From: Lingula anatina
Taxonomy: Eukaryota; Brachiopoda; Lingulata; Lingulida; Lingulidae
Length of the DNA stretch: 64,000 bases
Assembly: GCF_001039355.2 (NCBI RefSeq)
Contig: NW_019775125.1
Span: 214,124 to 278,123 of the forward strand
Reading direction: 5' to 3'
In this document: one piece after another, positions 26,101-35,574 of the stretch
How the letters are laid out: every line of letters starts with the position of its first letter
Numbering within the stretch: position 1 is the stretch's first letter
Notes under the pieces: generated by a model
What the model was told of the DNA's origin: nothing
Database searches by the model: none
Seen by the model: the letters and a program-made list of their open reading frames with translations, nothing else
Position numbers and translations under genes: made by a program

Positions 26101-29100
26101 AAGCTTTCTTTTCATTCCTACAATACATCTCTTGATCTATCTCTGAATAATTAATCAGTCTCTTACCCATAGCTATGCTGGTAAGACTGACATTTCTTTT
26201 ATGCTAACCACGCAATTACCTTTTATTTAAATATGCAAAGCTGATTTTCTATGCAGTAGGCAGCGGTCCTTATTTATCTGTGATTTTGAACGGCTGCTGA
26301 ATCTCAAACCACATAAAACGTTCGGGCTATTTGGAACCTTATTAAAAACTCACTAATACAAAAATCCTGGCAAAGCTGTATTTTTAAAATGAAATCTCAA
26401 TACGTACATATACTCTGTGTTGCTAAACTTAATCTTGGATGCGAGGAAAAAAACTTTAAACATTTTTTACTATTCCATGACGTCCCCAACAGTGGGCGAA
26501 AATAAACTCAAGAATTTTCATTAATAATAATATGATAATCCTCATTTCCATATCCCTTACATTATCAAACGTGACACTGTCTTTCATGACACCAGAGGAA
26601 AATATTTTTCCTTTGACGTTTGGAATCTAGCAATTGATGATTCTATCTACTGTGAAACTCAAGTATAAGTGAGTTGAACATTACACCGTTATATCCTACG
26701 TGAATGTATTAGTAATACAAGGTGTATAAGAGGGTGAATTCCGTTTTAAACATACTCATCCTAACTTGCTTAGATTCTGTTTTCACAGCAATCTTGCATT
26801 CTGCATAACGTTCCATAACATGCATGCACGTCCATTACCTTCCTTCTCTCAAGTCACACAGCACATTACTCAATTTTAATGTAAGTTATTGACTGTCACG
26901 AGTGAATAAGGAGCAGGGAGTGTTTTGTATAGTAACTGAGTTGATTGGCATGGTGTCATGATACTTATATAACTGCATGTAATGTAAACTGAGAGAAAAA
27001 AAGCGGCGCGCAAATAAGCTGGTAAGTAGTAAATAAATAACATGAAAGAATACAAAATATTTTATTTCATACCTCGCGTAACGACAGAAAATAAAGGGAA
27101 CAACTTCGTCACACAATCAACGCACAGGACTTTATCACAAATGATTTATTAGTTTATTTTAGTCGTCACCATGTATAAAAAAATTAACCAATAGGACAAA
27201 TTAGGTACCACAAATAGAGGAGAGAAGTTGAGGGGAAAGGTCAGACAGGTGGGCGATGTGAATGTTGGCGTTTTTAAACTTCCCATGACGTATGTGTAGT
27301 GCATAGGCTCACCCAGCACCCTTGTATGTCTACACCATTTTTTTCTTATCTCAGCATGTGGGTTCCTCATTTCTCTTTATTTTCATAGCTAGCAAGATTT
27401 CTTATTAGATGATGCTTCTTATGCTACCCGCTTTGCAGTGTAGTTTATTAAGATAAAATATTCATGACATTCATCATACAAATTTTTATAGCTTTCATAA
27501 ATCCATGGAAAGAAGAAAGCTGCCGCGCAACACATGCTCACCAAACACTAGCGCACCATTCCGTAAAGAAAAAAAAAAGTTCAATTTTATATTGGTATAT
27601 GTCTGAGAAATTCTGATGAATGATTTTAACATCAGCATGTTTGCACATTTTTTCATTGAAAATCAATATGACTTTGTCTGGCAACATTACTGGATTTGAT
27701 CGAATCCCCTGCGCTTTGCAGGGGTCTAGAATTCACATCCGAAACTGCTTAAATTCCCATTAATTCATTTAATGATAACTTAATGTTATTTCGGTCAGTA
27801 AAATAAAAAAAAAATTGTTTAGTAGTTACTTTAGCAAATGATAGGGAGATAATCTTGCATAACAATGATGATAAAATAACCGATCAGTACAGGGGGTATC
27901 TTACCCAAATTTGCTCAGCAGCTAAATTGGCAATAAACGGCGTTGACCTTTAAAGCAGAAGTGCGTGGGATGATGTATGTATAAAACAACGTTATATAGG
28001 CTTGCTGCGTAATTTCTTGGTTATTTATTCACATAAAAGAGACGGGAAAGGACTATTTTGACCAGTTTAGACCATTTCAACGTATCAGTCCACCTTAAGA
28101 AATCTGGTGGTAAGGGCATAATCCTGTACCACTAAATTAGAATATATTGAAACTTGGGACACCTCCTGGGCAGACTGCCAATGCTCCTTAAAATGTATTT
28201 GACAAAGATATGAATAACACTTAGGATGTAATTTGTATTTGCAAATGTTGCAGCAAAATGAATTCTAAAACAATACAAAATAACTTATCAAATATGGATT
28301 TCTGAAGTACAAAATGTATTCTCCACTTTCATACATATCAGGAAACCCAGCTGAGTTTGTCGTTAAATGAATAAAAAATAACAGTGAACTTTATTTAAAG
28401 AGTGTACACTGATATTGTGTTAAAGAACAAAATTTAAATATTTTTTTAATAGAACAGAATAAAAATGAAGAATAAATTAAATGAAAGTAATAATGGAGTA
28501 AAATAAGGAATAAATAATGTCGAGATTGCGATGGAAGAGAAAGTATCAAGTATGCAAAAAAAGTAAGTGTTTTTTAAACGAATTGCTTTTAATCAACGTT
28601 GCATTTGTACCAATCTTAGTTCTGGGTCAAAGATGACATGTGACTTGATTGCAAAGAACAGATGATCCAATTGTTTTCGCACTTCTGCCTCAAATGTTAT
28701 AAAAATATTGCTGTCGTTTGGTTCTCTAAATACTCATACTGATGCAAATCATGTTAATTCATACTACAATATATAATATACAGACTTGACATTTAATATG
28801 GAATATTTTTTTCGAAATAATTTTTTATCAGTTTTTTCCTATTTTGCTGACTGATAAATGAAAATAAGGATTAAAATCGTGTTTTAATAACTTTAAATTA
28901 TCTCTTTGATGTCATTGTGACATCAGTTCATTAATGGAATTCGCCAGAGAAGCAAACAAAAACACATTGCCTATTCTATGTCATACGACTCCCATTAAAA
29001 GAGATATTTTGGATCTCCACATTTTCCAAATTATCGTCTGTAAAAGGGTAATACGCTCCACAAAAGACCCTCATGTCAGTTGCTAGTCACAGTAATGGTC

Positions 29101-31043
29101 TTGTTACGCCTGGCCTCTTCGTGGCTGTTGCCAGCGCTCTCAAGCGGCAAGGCATTTCTTGGGGGTAGGTTTTTAGAGTTCAATCTGGAATAGCATTCCA
29201 GGCATCGGTCTAAAATTGTCCAATCTGGTCCAGTTTTGTTGTAGGACATGTAGGCAGTTGATTAGTGAGTAATGGTCTACCGAAATATTGTCTATGTGGT
29301 TGAAATGTGGCGATTTTGATGACCAGGGTAGCTGCTCATTCCCTTGGTTCTGTAAGTTATCTGCCATTAAAAGTGCTCTGTGTGAACCTGCAACCTCATC
29401 GTGCAACCTAGAATTTTTCCTAAGGTGCCCCCTATCAAATGATAGTCAAGTGGTTCCGAGATTATTCCTTTATTTGATCTGGTTCAGGTTTTCGTCGATG
29501 ACTACCATTGGTGTTTTGGCACCAATGTGGAATCTACTCCAAATACTGACGCTGTCAATCACCCTTGTCACTTTAGACCCGGCATATGCTTCGTCGTAGG
29601 CCTCTTCTGGATATCTGTAAACTTTGTTTTGACTAATTGGGCGGTACAGGTGAAATCTGACCTCAATAAAGAAAGCCACGCAGTTTCAGTGTTCTACCCA
29701 GAATCGTTCATGGCCCCCAATTCATTAGAGAAACAGACGACGATGTTTTGCTGTATACAGTGGGTACTTCGGAGGTCATTTGGTGTTCTTACCAGCTAAA
29801 ACCAGTTTGGTGTTCGCTAAGGGCTTTGAAAAACGCATTTTAGTGGCAATTTACCCCTCGTTCTGAACGGACTAAGTGTTTTTTGTTTAGTTGCAGCAGC
29901 GTATCCCGAAAGACAGTGGGTCCTGTATCCTGTAGGTAAAATTTTGATACATTGGGGGTGACCTCTGTGTAGGTACATCAGTCTGGGCATTACTCTATAA
30001 AACTGTGGGGACCGTTCCGTTTGGCGCTATGATCTGTCTGGTTATGTCTGTCTTTTTCGCGCCATTCTGCCTTAGATTAACAGATTTGTAATGCACTACT
30101 TGACTCATCTTATGCACTGCAAAACTGACCGCTTGCATGCAAAATTTCAAATTCTTCTATGCAGTAGTTGCCGAAATATGGATACTTTTTTGACAGAACC
30201 AAGCTTTGCCTAAGCCAAGCTTTGATCAGCCCAAAGGAACACTACCTAATTAAATCACTGCAAATTACATAATGTAGCAGCGCAACAGGCATGAAAGTCA
30301 GTTAATTGGTAGTGACACACCTGACTGCACACTTTTACATTCACAAATCTTATATGAGATCGGAGTTTTTTGAAAAAATAACTTATTTTTAACTAGGTAT
30401 ACCTTCGAAACTGAAATATTCCATATTAAATGTCAAGTCTGTATATCTTTTCTATTAGCAATTAAAGTAGAATAATTAATTCCAAGTTTTTTTTTAATTG
30501 TAAATAGATTCTTCTGTAAGCTGTCATTGAGGTCTTGGTTTTATGTATTTGTTTATGAATTAAACTGAATAATACTGAATATCGTAGCACTTCGATAAAA
30601 TCAATGACATAATTAAGACATATTAAAAATCAGACGTATGGATAATACCGAAACTTGTGAATTATTTGCCGGAAAACGGAATGTTATACTTAATTTGTCT
30701 GGATCATTATCCCTATGATGTTTGACATTTGTTCAGATATAAATATCTCCAAAACCGTGTAAGTTGTAGGTATTTATCAGTACTCCATAACCTTTATCAA
30801 TCAATAAATACATATATTAACAAATAAATAAATAAACAAAATGGTTTAGTTTATTCTTTGGTCTTATAGCACCTATACAGCACACCTTCACAATTAATGC
30901 GCTGTACTCTAAAAATTGTATGATATATTACAAAAAATAAGCGCAGTCATTTAAAACATTGCACTGAATGAAATTTAATTTCACATTTGACTTACCAATA
31001 GACATGAAAGCAACTTTCCGAATTTGCAAGAGCTGGTGTCCAT
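7875..31043 (-). CDS. gene A: secreted protein with C-terminal VWD domain (15 coding exons, 909 aa)
   Basis: Exons, 5' to 3' on the minus strand: 31043-30996, 17203-16969, 16618-16283, 15938-15692, 15324-15180, 14476-14291, 13766-13603, 13446-13311, 13184-13086, 12297-12102, 11672-11447, 9956-9761, 8967-8842, 8589-8213 and 7887-7875 (stop TAG). The exons sum to 2730 nt with no internal stop. All introns are GT-AG except intron 2, which is GC-AG. Exon count and phases match gene B. The start is MDTSSCKFGKLLSCLL (exon 1), and exon 2 continues the hydrophobic core with VLYVILLSASAQ, a typical signal peptide. Residues of about 30-670 form a beta-rich region I do not recognise. It has many N-glycosylation sequons, a conserved Cys pattern, and a Trp-rich WWIRGWL motif at about 582-588. 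A short Thr/Pro linker precedes the VWD domain, which runs from GDPHMITFDG at 708 to about 878. The protein ends soon after, with ESCRVWDE and a final SPIC, so there is no C8 or TIL module. The product is probably extracellular; its function is unknown. No cDNA was available to confirm the model. Confidence 0.85.
8213..9956 (-). CDS. gene A exons 12-14: Thr/Pro linker and VWD domain
   Basis: These exons (9956-9761, 8967-8842, 8589-8213) encode the VWD domain. Exon 12 has two Cys (DCLEW...QCEE), a short Thr/Pro linker, then GDPHMITFDG and the LTGLC segment. Exon 13 encodes GDAEHFTLSG through HLSHEGIVS. Exon 14 encodes VDGKEQNLPFW, then CGLAQNFNGDPSDDYRLCDG. The usual VWD CGLCGN motif reads CGLAQN, so the second Cys is absent. 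Compared with gene B, exon 14 has 11 extra residues after NITKTVL, and the exon 12 linker is 105 residues shorter. Confidence 0.88.
10566..11065 (-). pseudogene. Ty3/gypsy-type reverse transcriptase fragment in intron 11 of gene A
   Basis: A minus-strand open frame of about 149 codons covers the start of a retrotransposon RT domain. It includes SSPVVLSPKADGSMRFCVDY, a YPLPLIDDIFDNM segment, and VIDLKHGFNQI. These are landmarks of Ty3/gypsy RT, ending before the catalytic YxDD box. No gag, integrase or LTR was recognised nearby, so it is a fragment. It is antisense-neutral for gene A, since it lies in the same orientation within the intron. Confidence 0.85.
11066..11280 (-). mobile_element. 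fragment of a Harbinger-type element (same family as 19658-20336)
   Basis: About 215 bp are alignable with the reverse complement of 19660-19860, including AGAGTTCCACTTCCGGTA, GAGTAACGAGAGAACTA and GTTATTCTAACTAAC, and end near CTTCGTGAAAC. It abuts the gypsy fragment directly, so one probably inserted beside or into the other. Confidence 0.6.
13010..13041. repeat. (CT)n microsatellite, intron 9 of gene A
   Basis: Sixteen CT units just downstream (in gene orientation) of exon 9. Confidence 0.95.
14081..14131. repeat. (AAAT)n microsatellite, intron 6 of gene A
   Basis: Twelve to thirteen tandem AAAT units in AT-rich intron sequence. Confidence 0.95.
14503..14590 (-). mobile_element. 3' tail of a non-LTR retrotransposon, intron 5 of gene A
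   Basis: On the minus strand the sequence reads through CAGAGGCCTATTACTAC and AATAAACT and ends in (CAT)n. This is the typical 3' end of a LINE or its SINE partner, with a short microsatellite tail. No coding part remains. Confidence 0.5.
14697..15060. mobile_element. MITE-like inverted repeat, intron 5 of gene A
   Basis: The left end has AAAGGGATAATAACTCTT. The right end has the inverse, AAGAGTTATTGTCCCTTT. The centre has the palindrome AATCTCTTAAGAGATT followed by CATGGAGGTCACGTGGTC. A related element lies in the same intron of gene B (about 51880-51990) in the opposite orientation. Confidence 0.6.
16283..16618 (-). CDS. gene A exon 3 with internal 14-residue duplication
   Basis: This 336-nt exon has phase 1 at both ends. 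It encodes GSYTILLASMAELVDV and then two adjacent copies of a 14-residue unit, SNDNFTLNGSAVDV and SNDNFTVNGSAVNV. The matching exon of gene B (53731-53438) is 294 nt and has one copy. The difference is exactly 42 bp, so it is a recent in-frame duplication. Each copy carries an NFT and an NGS glycosylation sequon. Confidence 0.9.
16969..17203 (-). CDS. gene A exon 2 (end of signal peptide, N-terminal region), GC donor
   Basis: The exon begins after a TTTAG acceptor and continues the signal peptide as VLYVILLSASAQ, then DIVLKPGVIVIDP and VTLYSCDTSDIY. The 3' border is G|GCAAGT, a GC donor. Gene B has G|GTAAGT at the same place. No GT is available at this position in A, and the phase fits only with the GC donor. 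Confidence 0.85.
17870..18560. repeat. diverged tandem repeat, unit about 165-185 bp, intron 1 of gene A
   Basis: About four units recur with the order TTTTTCAGCATATRTGCAAC, then ACCGATAA, then TTGAAACTCACAG, then AGATCAAGTTC, then GGCTTGATCGGG. They begin near 17880, 18040, 18230 and 18395. There is no coding potential. Confidence 0.75.
19658..20336. mobile_element. PIF/Harbinger-type element with remnant transposase ORF
   Basis: The ends are inverted repeats: GGGCCCCGTTTCACGAAGCA on the left, and on the right the reverse complement of GGGGCCCGTTTCACGAAGCA, continuing to TAGTTAGTTAGA. Internally, a minus-strand ORF at 20153-19869 has an Arg-rich stretch (RTTRRQRRLRRFHDRQN), then LES and DDAIYERLHL. 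This resembles the N-terminus of HARBI1-like transposases but stops before any catalytic domain. No target duplication is obvious. It sits inside a tandem-repeat unit, which confirms it as an insertion. Confidence 0.7.
21612..21835. mobile_element. foldback/MITE-like insertion
   Basis: A nested inverted repeat: an outer pair GGATCAATCTA and TAGATTGATCT(AG), and an inner pair AAGTGGCTTAG and CTAAGCCACTT around a short loop. It interrupts a tandem-repeat unit of the surrounding array. Confidence 0.55.
22085..23335. other. segment bounded by CGGGCTAGT clusters
   Basis: Three or four copies of CGGGCTAGT, or its complement, cluster at 22100-22195. Another cluster of four lies at 23262-23325. The interior is AT-rich with short non-coding frames. 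This may be an old mobile element, but no clean terminal repeat could be defined. Confidence 0.3.
25340..25620 (-). pseudogene. decayed non-LTR retrotransposon reverse transcriptase
   Basis: On the minus strand one frame reads ASVNGILSDFSEL, then VFGVPHVSVLGPLFI, equivalent to the GVPQGSVLGPLLF landmark of LINE RTs. After a frameshift at a TAA it reads INNLPLA and HMFAYDTQFY, equivalent to the HMYADDTQL catalytic box. The first catalytic Asp is replaced by Tyr. CR1/L2-like by appearance; clade uncertain. Confidence 0.75.
26885..27130. repeat. duplicated segment, matches 61600-61880
   Basis: Both places share GGGAGTGTTTTGTATAGT-like sequence, then GAGTTGATTG, ACTGCATGTAATGTAAAC, AAGCGGCGC and finally CAACAACTTCGTCACACA. 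One copy is inside intron 1 of gene A; the other lies between genes B and C. No coding frame is shared. Confidence 0.65.
28781..30441 (-). mobile_element. full-length Tc1-like transposon, decayed transposase (copy 1), intron 1 of gene A
   Basis: Terminal inverted repeats CAGACTTGACATTTAATATG at both ends are flanked by TA on each side, the Tc1/mariner target duplication. Minus-strand frames encode parts of a DDE transposase: EVRFHLYRP with KVYRYPEEAYDEA, then GAKTPMVVIDENLNQIK, then LPWSSKSPHFNHIDNI, each in a different frame. The 1661-bp length fits a complete element, but frameshifts and stops make the ORF inactive. Confidence 0.9.
30996..31043 (-). CDS. gene A exon 1 (start codon and signal peptide)
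   Basis: Sixteen codons, MDTSSCKFGKLLSCLL, end in a GTAAGT donor with phase 0. The next exon starts in frame with VLYVILLSASAQ. The homologous exon of gene B is also 48 nt and has Met, Cys, Lys, Lys, Leu and Ser at matching positions. The DNA around both exons is alignable for about 250 bp. Confidence 0.82.
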
Positions 31044-31290
31044 CTTAATGACTTGACAAGATGACGCACGCAATCGATACTGGGTTCTGTCTTGAAGCGT
31101 CTGCTCCTGTACAAACACTGCGTTCAAGCGATTACGTGTCAGATCTTTATGCTGCACACTAGCAAGTCAATCAAGATAAGTAGGAGAGGTCTTTAATCCA
31201 AATATGGTATTTCAACAACTAGCTGGTGGTTGTGTACCCTGAATCCCTGAGACTTGATGAAAGTGGAGACAATTTTAAGTATACCTAGGC
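31044..31290 (-). promoter_or_regulatory. candidate promoter and 5' UTR of gene A
   Basis: This block aligns with the region upstream of gene B exon 1 (58665-58860). Conserved pieces include AAGATCTGACACGTAATCGCTTGAACG (here in parts: GACACGTA and TTGAACG) and GGGTACACAA. A TATA-like CATAAAG lies at about 31145-31151, about 102 bp above the ATG. Gene B has TATAAAG at the same distance. The start site is inferred, not seen. Confidence 0.5.
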
Positions 31291-31918
31291 ATTAAAGTGG
31301 TTGCAAGATGAGTACAGGGTGCTGAAAGGATGAACTCATCTCGCTTTTTTTCTCGATTTTAATACAGACACACAAAAAAAGATCCATCATTAGGTGAATG
31401 GAGGAAATTGTTAAGTAACTGTTTTTCCAGTAAAAGATTAAATATCTAAATGATCTTTTAATTGCATTGCATTGTATTGATTTATGCCGGCAGACAAAGT
31501 AAATTGCACCTATTATAATTCCAGGTCGATAGAAATGGAATCGACAACTTCTTTTCCACACTACAAAAACAGTGTTTAGCTTTTGAACACATACAACACA
31601 CGTTTTGCACCTTAACATGAAATAATGTGTAAATGCTAAACACGTATGGCTTTTCAAGCTTCTCACAGAGTGTAACACGTTTAGCTATCTGTTTAGCTTC
31701 ACCGGTATATGATTCTATAATAAGTTTATCACAAGGGTAAACACATTGGCTAAGCACTTTCTCTGCTATGCTCGTGGAGTTGTTAAACATGTGGAACTGC
31801 TAAACGCGCAGAGCTGCTAAACGCGTGGAGCAGTCTGCTCGGATACTTAGTGCAATCAATTGTTACTATTATTGTTGCTATACGGTCGTACAAAGCAGTT
31901 TTAGTTGGATATTATTCA

Positions 31919-31963
<45 letters not shown>

Positions 31964-32545
31964 CTTCACAGCATTAAACACTCCAAATAAATAAGATATA
32001 TTATGAATTTAACTCTAACGCGCGCCCCTCACGTAGAAATAAAGAACAAAAAATCGCATTTACATCTCGCCATTGTAACATACCTTGCGTGTCACGTGAC
32101 TCAGATACTAGCATATGAATGAACGGGCGGGAAGAAGTATGGGAAAACTGCTCAACCTGCTTTCCATTGTTGAAGACCAGATGAGCGTTTCGACGAAAAA
32201 TATACACAGCTAATGGTGATGATTATTCAATTAAGATAAAAATTTAGACACCATTCTTATATCATCTCAACAGCTATGATAGCAACCTCCCTCGGATTAT
32301 ATGCCCCTTTAAGTATACCTATTAAGTACTGAGTGACTTTCTCAAAATTTGTTTGTCCTATGTAGTTCTCACCGCATCCACTGCAAGTTAATACATACAT
32401 TTAAAAAATTTGAGCTAGTGCAGGTGAAAGGGTGTTTAATTCTAAATGTAAGTCCATTTTAAAATGTTAGATGGCTCCCCTCTTTAATTAGTGGACAGGT
32501 GCCGCACCTGGGTACCTCACATTTCTGTACTCGTAATGTTGATAT
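31291..32545. other. intergenic, no gene seen
   Basis: AT-rich sequence with only short frames lacking coding character. It contains a poly(A) run of about 41 bp at 31920-31960. Confidence 0.5.
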
Positions 32546-32568
32546 ATATATAGACTTGACTTTTAAGG

Positions 32569-33047
32569 CCACACTTTTTTATTTTTATGGATAACATCCT
32601 CTGGGGACCCCAAAATCGGTGCGAGCGGGCGAAAAAAAAAAACCTGCTTAAGAAAAGTTATGTTTTCAGTACACAGCTGGAAACACTAATTTACCACAGA
32701 AACACGTATCAAACTAGCAACATGCCTTATTCATTCTCTCAAAATATTAAAGCATTGTGAATAGGGCCTACTTTGTAGAAAGGTAAAAAGTCATGAATAG
32801 TAGCCCAGATATGCTGCATATTACCAAAGGTTATTTCATGCATTCTGTTGGTATAGCAATCAATAAAACAAATATCAAATAAACAGCGTGTCTTTATTTG
32901 TACTCTCAAAAAATTAAAGCATTGTAAACACTTCACAGAATTGTTAAAAAATGAAGCAAAGATAGGCCTATGCTTCCTACTACCAAATCTAAAAAAGGTA
33001 ATTTCGGTAGATTCCATTTTGTCTACCACGACGCTCTTTTTTCGCTA

Positions 33048-33082
<35 letters not shown>

Positions 33083-33586
33083 GGGTATGTGCTGCTTTGG
33101 ACAGAATGTCACTGAAATTTTCCGGGCGATGATCGCTGGCCGCGGCCAGCCTTTCGTATAATTGTAAAAGGGTGATATCTCCATGCCCAATATCAATTCC
33201 AAACCAATCCAAAACGACGGCCCCCGTTCTCTTTATGACTTTAATTGTCGTGTATTTTGAAATTAATGCTAGAAATGAATTTGACGGCAAAGCGTCCATA
33301 TTTCCACGTGGTGATAATACGCATGCGCAGAAAGCTCATTTTCCGCACTCGGAACTACTCGGATGTCTCCGCAGTCGACAATGACAGTATGGAGCTTGCG
33401 GAATTATCCGAGGATTGCCGATTGTATTTTCCGGCAAATTCAACAACGATGTTTGCGCCAACCAATTTCTTTGGAGGGGGGTGGATTTTTTTATTATTAT
33501 TATTATTTTATTTTTTTTTTTTTTGAGAACGGACGAAAATCGGTGCGCGCGCAGGATGTCATCCATAAAAATAAAAAAAAGTGTGG
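32569..33586 (-). mobile_element. Harbinger-like TIR element 'X', copy 2, nested in a Tc1-like terminal repeat
   Basis: The ends are inverted repeats: GGCCACACTTTTTTATTTTT on the left, and the reverse complement (AAAAGTGTGGCC) on the right. A fragment of the Tc1 terminal repeat lies on each side: AGACTTGAC then TTTTAA on the left, TAATATGGAATATTT on the right. The element therefore inserted into that repeat and duplicated TAA, a 3-bp target typical of PIF/Harbinger. No transposase is present. It carries an exon-like ORF (33299-33045). An insertion or expansion of T (poly-A on plus, 33051-33080) breaks it internally. Confidence 0.75.
33045..33299 (-). CDS. exon-like ORF carried by element X, product unknown
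   Basis: A minus-strand frame starts with Met in good context (GGAAATATGG) and runs about 73 codons before a poly-T tract. It includes the segments TIKVIKRTGAVVLDWFGIDI, LLQLYERLAAASDHRPENF and SDILSKAAHT. Upstream sequence is CpG-rich for this window and has a TGCGCATGCG palindrome, the kind bound by NRF-1. Copy 1 at 667-775 keeps the second half of the frame with several amino acid changes. I do not recognise the protein. It could be a captured host exon or an ancient transposon accessory ORF. Confidence 0.4.
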
Positions 33587-35194
33587 CCTAATATGGAATA
33601 TTTCAGTTTCGAAGGTATGCCTAGGTAAAAGTGCGTTCTTTTTTCAAATAACTTCAATCTCATATAAGATATATGAACGGAGAAGTGTGTAGTCAGGTGT
33701 ATCGCTACCAATTAACTGACTACCATGTCTGTTGCACTGCTGCATTATGTAATATGCAGTGATTTAATTGGGTGGTGCTTCTTTGGGCTGGTCAAAGCTA
33801 AGCATTGGCAAAGCATGGTTCTGTCAAAAAAGTATCCATATGTCAGCAACTACTGAAAAGAAGAATTTGAATTGCATGCAAGCGGTCGGTTTTGCAGTGC
33901 GTAAAATGAGCCAAGTAGTGCTTTACAATTTTGTTAATCTGTGGCAAAATAGCGCTAAATGGAACGGTCCGCACAGTTTTAAAGAGTAATGCCCAGACTG
34001 ATGTACCTACACAGAGATCACAACCAATGTATAGAAATCTCACCACCAGGGTACAGGACCCACTATCTTTCGGGATACGCTGCTGCAACTAGACAAAAAC
34101 CACTCAGTCCGTTCAGAATGAGGGGCAAATTGCCACCAAAACGCGTTTTTTAAGGCCCCTAGGGAAAACCAAACTGGTTTTAGCAGGTTAGAATACCAGA
34201 CGACCTCCGAGGAACCCACTGTAAAAAAGCAAAACATCGTCGTCTGTTTCTCTAATGAATTGGGGACCATGACCGTTTCTGGGTAGAACACTGAAACCGC
34301 GTGGTTTTCTTTATTGTGGTCAGATTTCACCTGCACCGCCCAACTAGTCAAAACAGAGTTTACAGACATCCAGAAGAGCCCTACGACGATGCATGTGCCG
34401 CGTCTAAAGTGATAAGGGTCATTGACAGCGTCAGTATTAGGAGTGGATACCACAATGGTGCCAAAACACCAATGGTAGCCATTGACGAAAACCTGTACCA
34501 GATCAAATAAAGGGATAATCTGGGAAACACTAGACTATCATTTGATAGGGGGCACCTTAGGAACAATTTAAGGTTGGACGGTGAGATTGCCGGTTCACAC
34601 AGAGCACTTTTAATAGCAGATAACTTACAGAACCAAGGGAATGAGCAGCTACCTTGGTCATCAAAATCGCGACATTTGAACCACACAGACTATATGGGGT
34701 AGGCCATTACTCGCCGAATCAACGGGCTACATGTTCTACAACAAAACTGGACCCAATTGGACAAGTTTTGACCGATGCCTGGAATATTATTCCAGATTGA
34801 ACTCTAAAAAATATTTCCCAAGGAATGCCTTATCGCTTGAGAGCGCTGGTAGCAGCCAGAAAAGGTCAGATGTAATAGCGACCGTTGCTATGACTAGACA
34901 CTGACATGAGGGCCATTAGTGGGGCGTGTAACTCTTTTACAGACGATAATTCGGAAAATATGGAGACCTTAAATATCTCTTTTAATGAACGTCGTATGAC
35001 ATAGAATACGCAATGTATTGCTGTTTGCTTCACTGGCGAATTCAATCAATGAACTGATGTCACCATGAGACCATAGAGATAATAAAAAGTTATTAAAATA
35101 CGATTTTAATCCTTATTTTCATTTATCAGTCAGCAAAATAGGAAAAAAACTGATGAAAATTGATTTGGAAAAAATAATCCGTATTAAATTTCAA

Positions 35195-35197
<3 letters not shown>
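33587..35197 (+). mobile_element. Tc1-like transposon, copy 2 (terminal repeat interrupted by element X)
   Basis: Same family as 28781-30441, in plus orientation. The left repeat begins within TAATATGGAATATTT because element X interrupts it; its outer part is at about 32553-32568. The right end, ATTAAATTTCAAGTATA, runs into a long (TA)n tract. Decayed transposase pieces include VVRFHLHRP, PEEPYDDACA and KTPMVAIDENLYQIK around 34300-34510. Confidence 0.85.
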
Positions 35198-35278
<81 letters not shown>

Positions 35279-35285
35279 TTTTTAA
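35195..35285. repeat. (TA)n microsatellite followed by poly(T)
   Basis: About 75 bp of TA followed by about 13 T residues, at the right end of the Tc1-like copy. Confidence 0.95.
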
Positions 35286-35537
35286 TATAACTACGCTACT
35301 TTTGCATTTGTTTGGTCATAAACATTTGTAAAAATGTACTAGAGCTTTTGAAGAGTATCATTTTATTATCATAAACGGTATAGTGTAGTGAGATTTTTGA
35401 AAAAAAGGCTCTGCAGAAGAAGCAAGGGGCATTTTGGGGTAAAAGTTGGGAACCAGGCTTATAAGCATAATTTGGGATGCAGAATTCGATTAACCCGGTT
35501 CCCAAGCGAAATTTTTTGTTTTAAACGGTCTAATTTA

Positions 35538-35572
<35 letters not shown>

Positions 35573-35574
35573 AC
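35286..35574. other. intergenic sequence left of the gap, ending in poly(A)
   Basis: No gene seen. The last part (35511-35538, a T-rich stretch then AACGGTCTAATTTAC) is followed by about 32 A and then the gap. Confidence 0.6.

Larger units (their letters stand above)
17204..30995 (-). other. intron 1 of gene A (about 13.8 kb)
   Basis: It is bounded by the exon 1 donor GTAAGT (30995) and the exon 2 acceptor TTTAG. The rest consists of tandem repeats (17870-21960), a Harbinger-type element, foldback DNA, a LINE relic and a Tc1-like transposon. The homologous intron of gene B is 4.2 kb. No host exon was recognised inside. Stretches 23350-25060, 25620-26880 and 27130-28780 are AT-rich with nothing I can identify. 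Confidence 0.7.

Noticed and set aside
31292-31790. two overlapping minus-strand frames of 102 and 128 codons upstream of gene A exon 1
   Set aside because: Composition is not coding-like, and the homologous region upstream of gene B has no equivalent.
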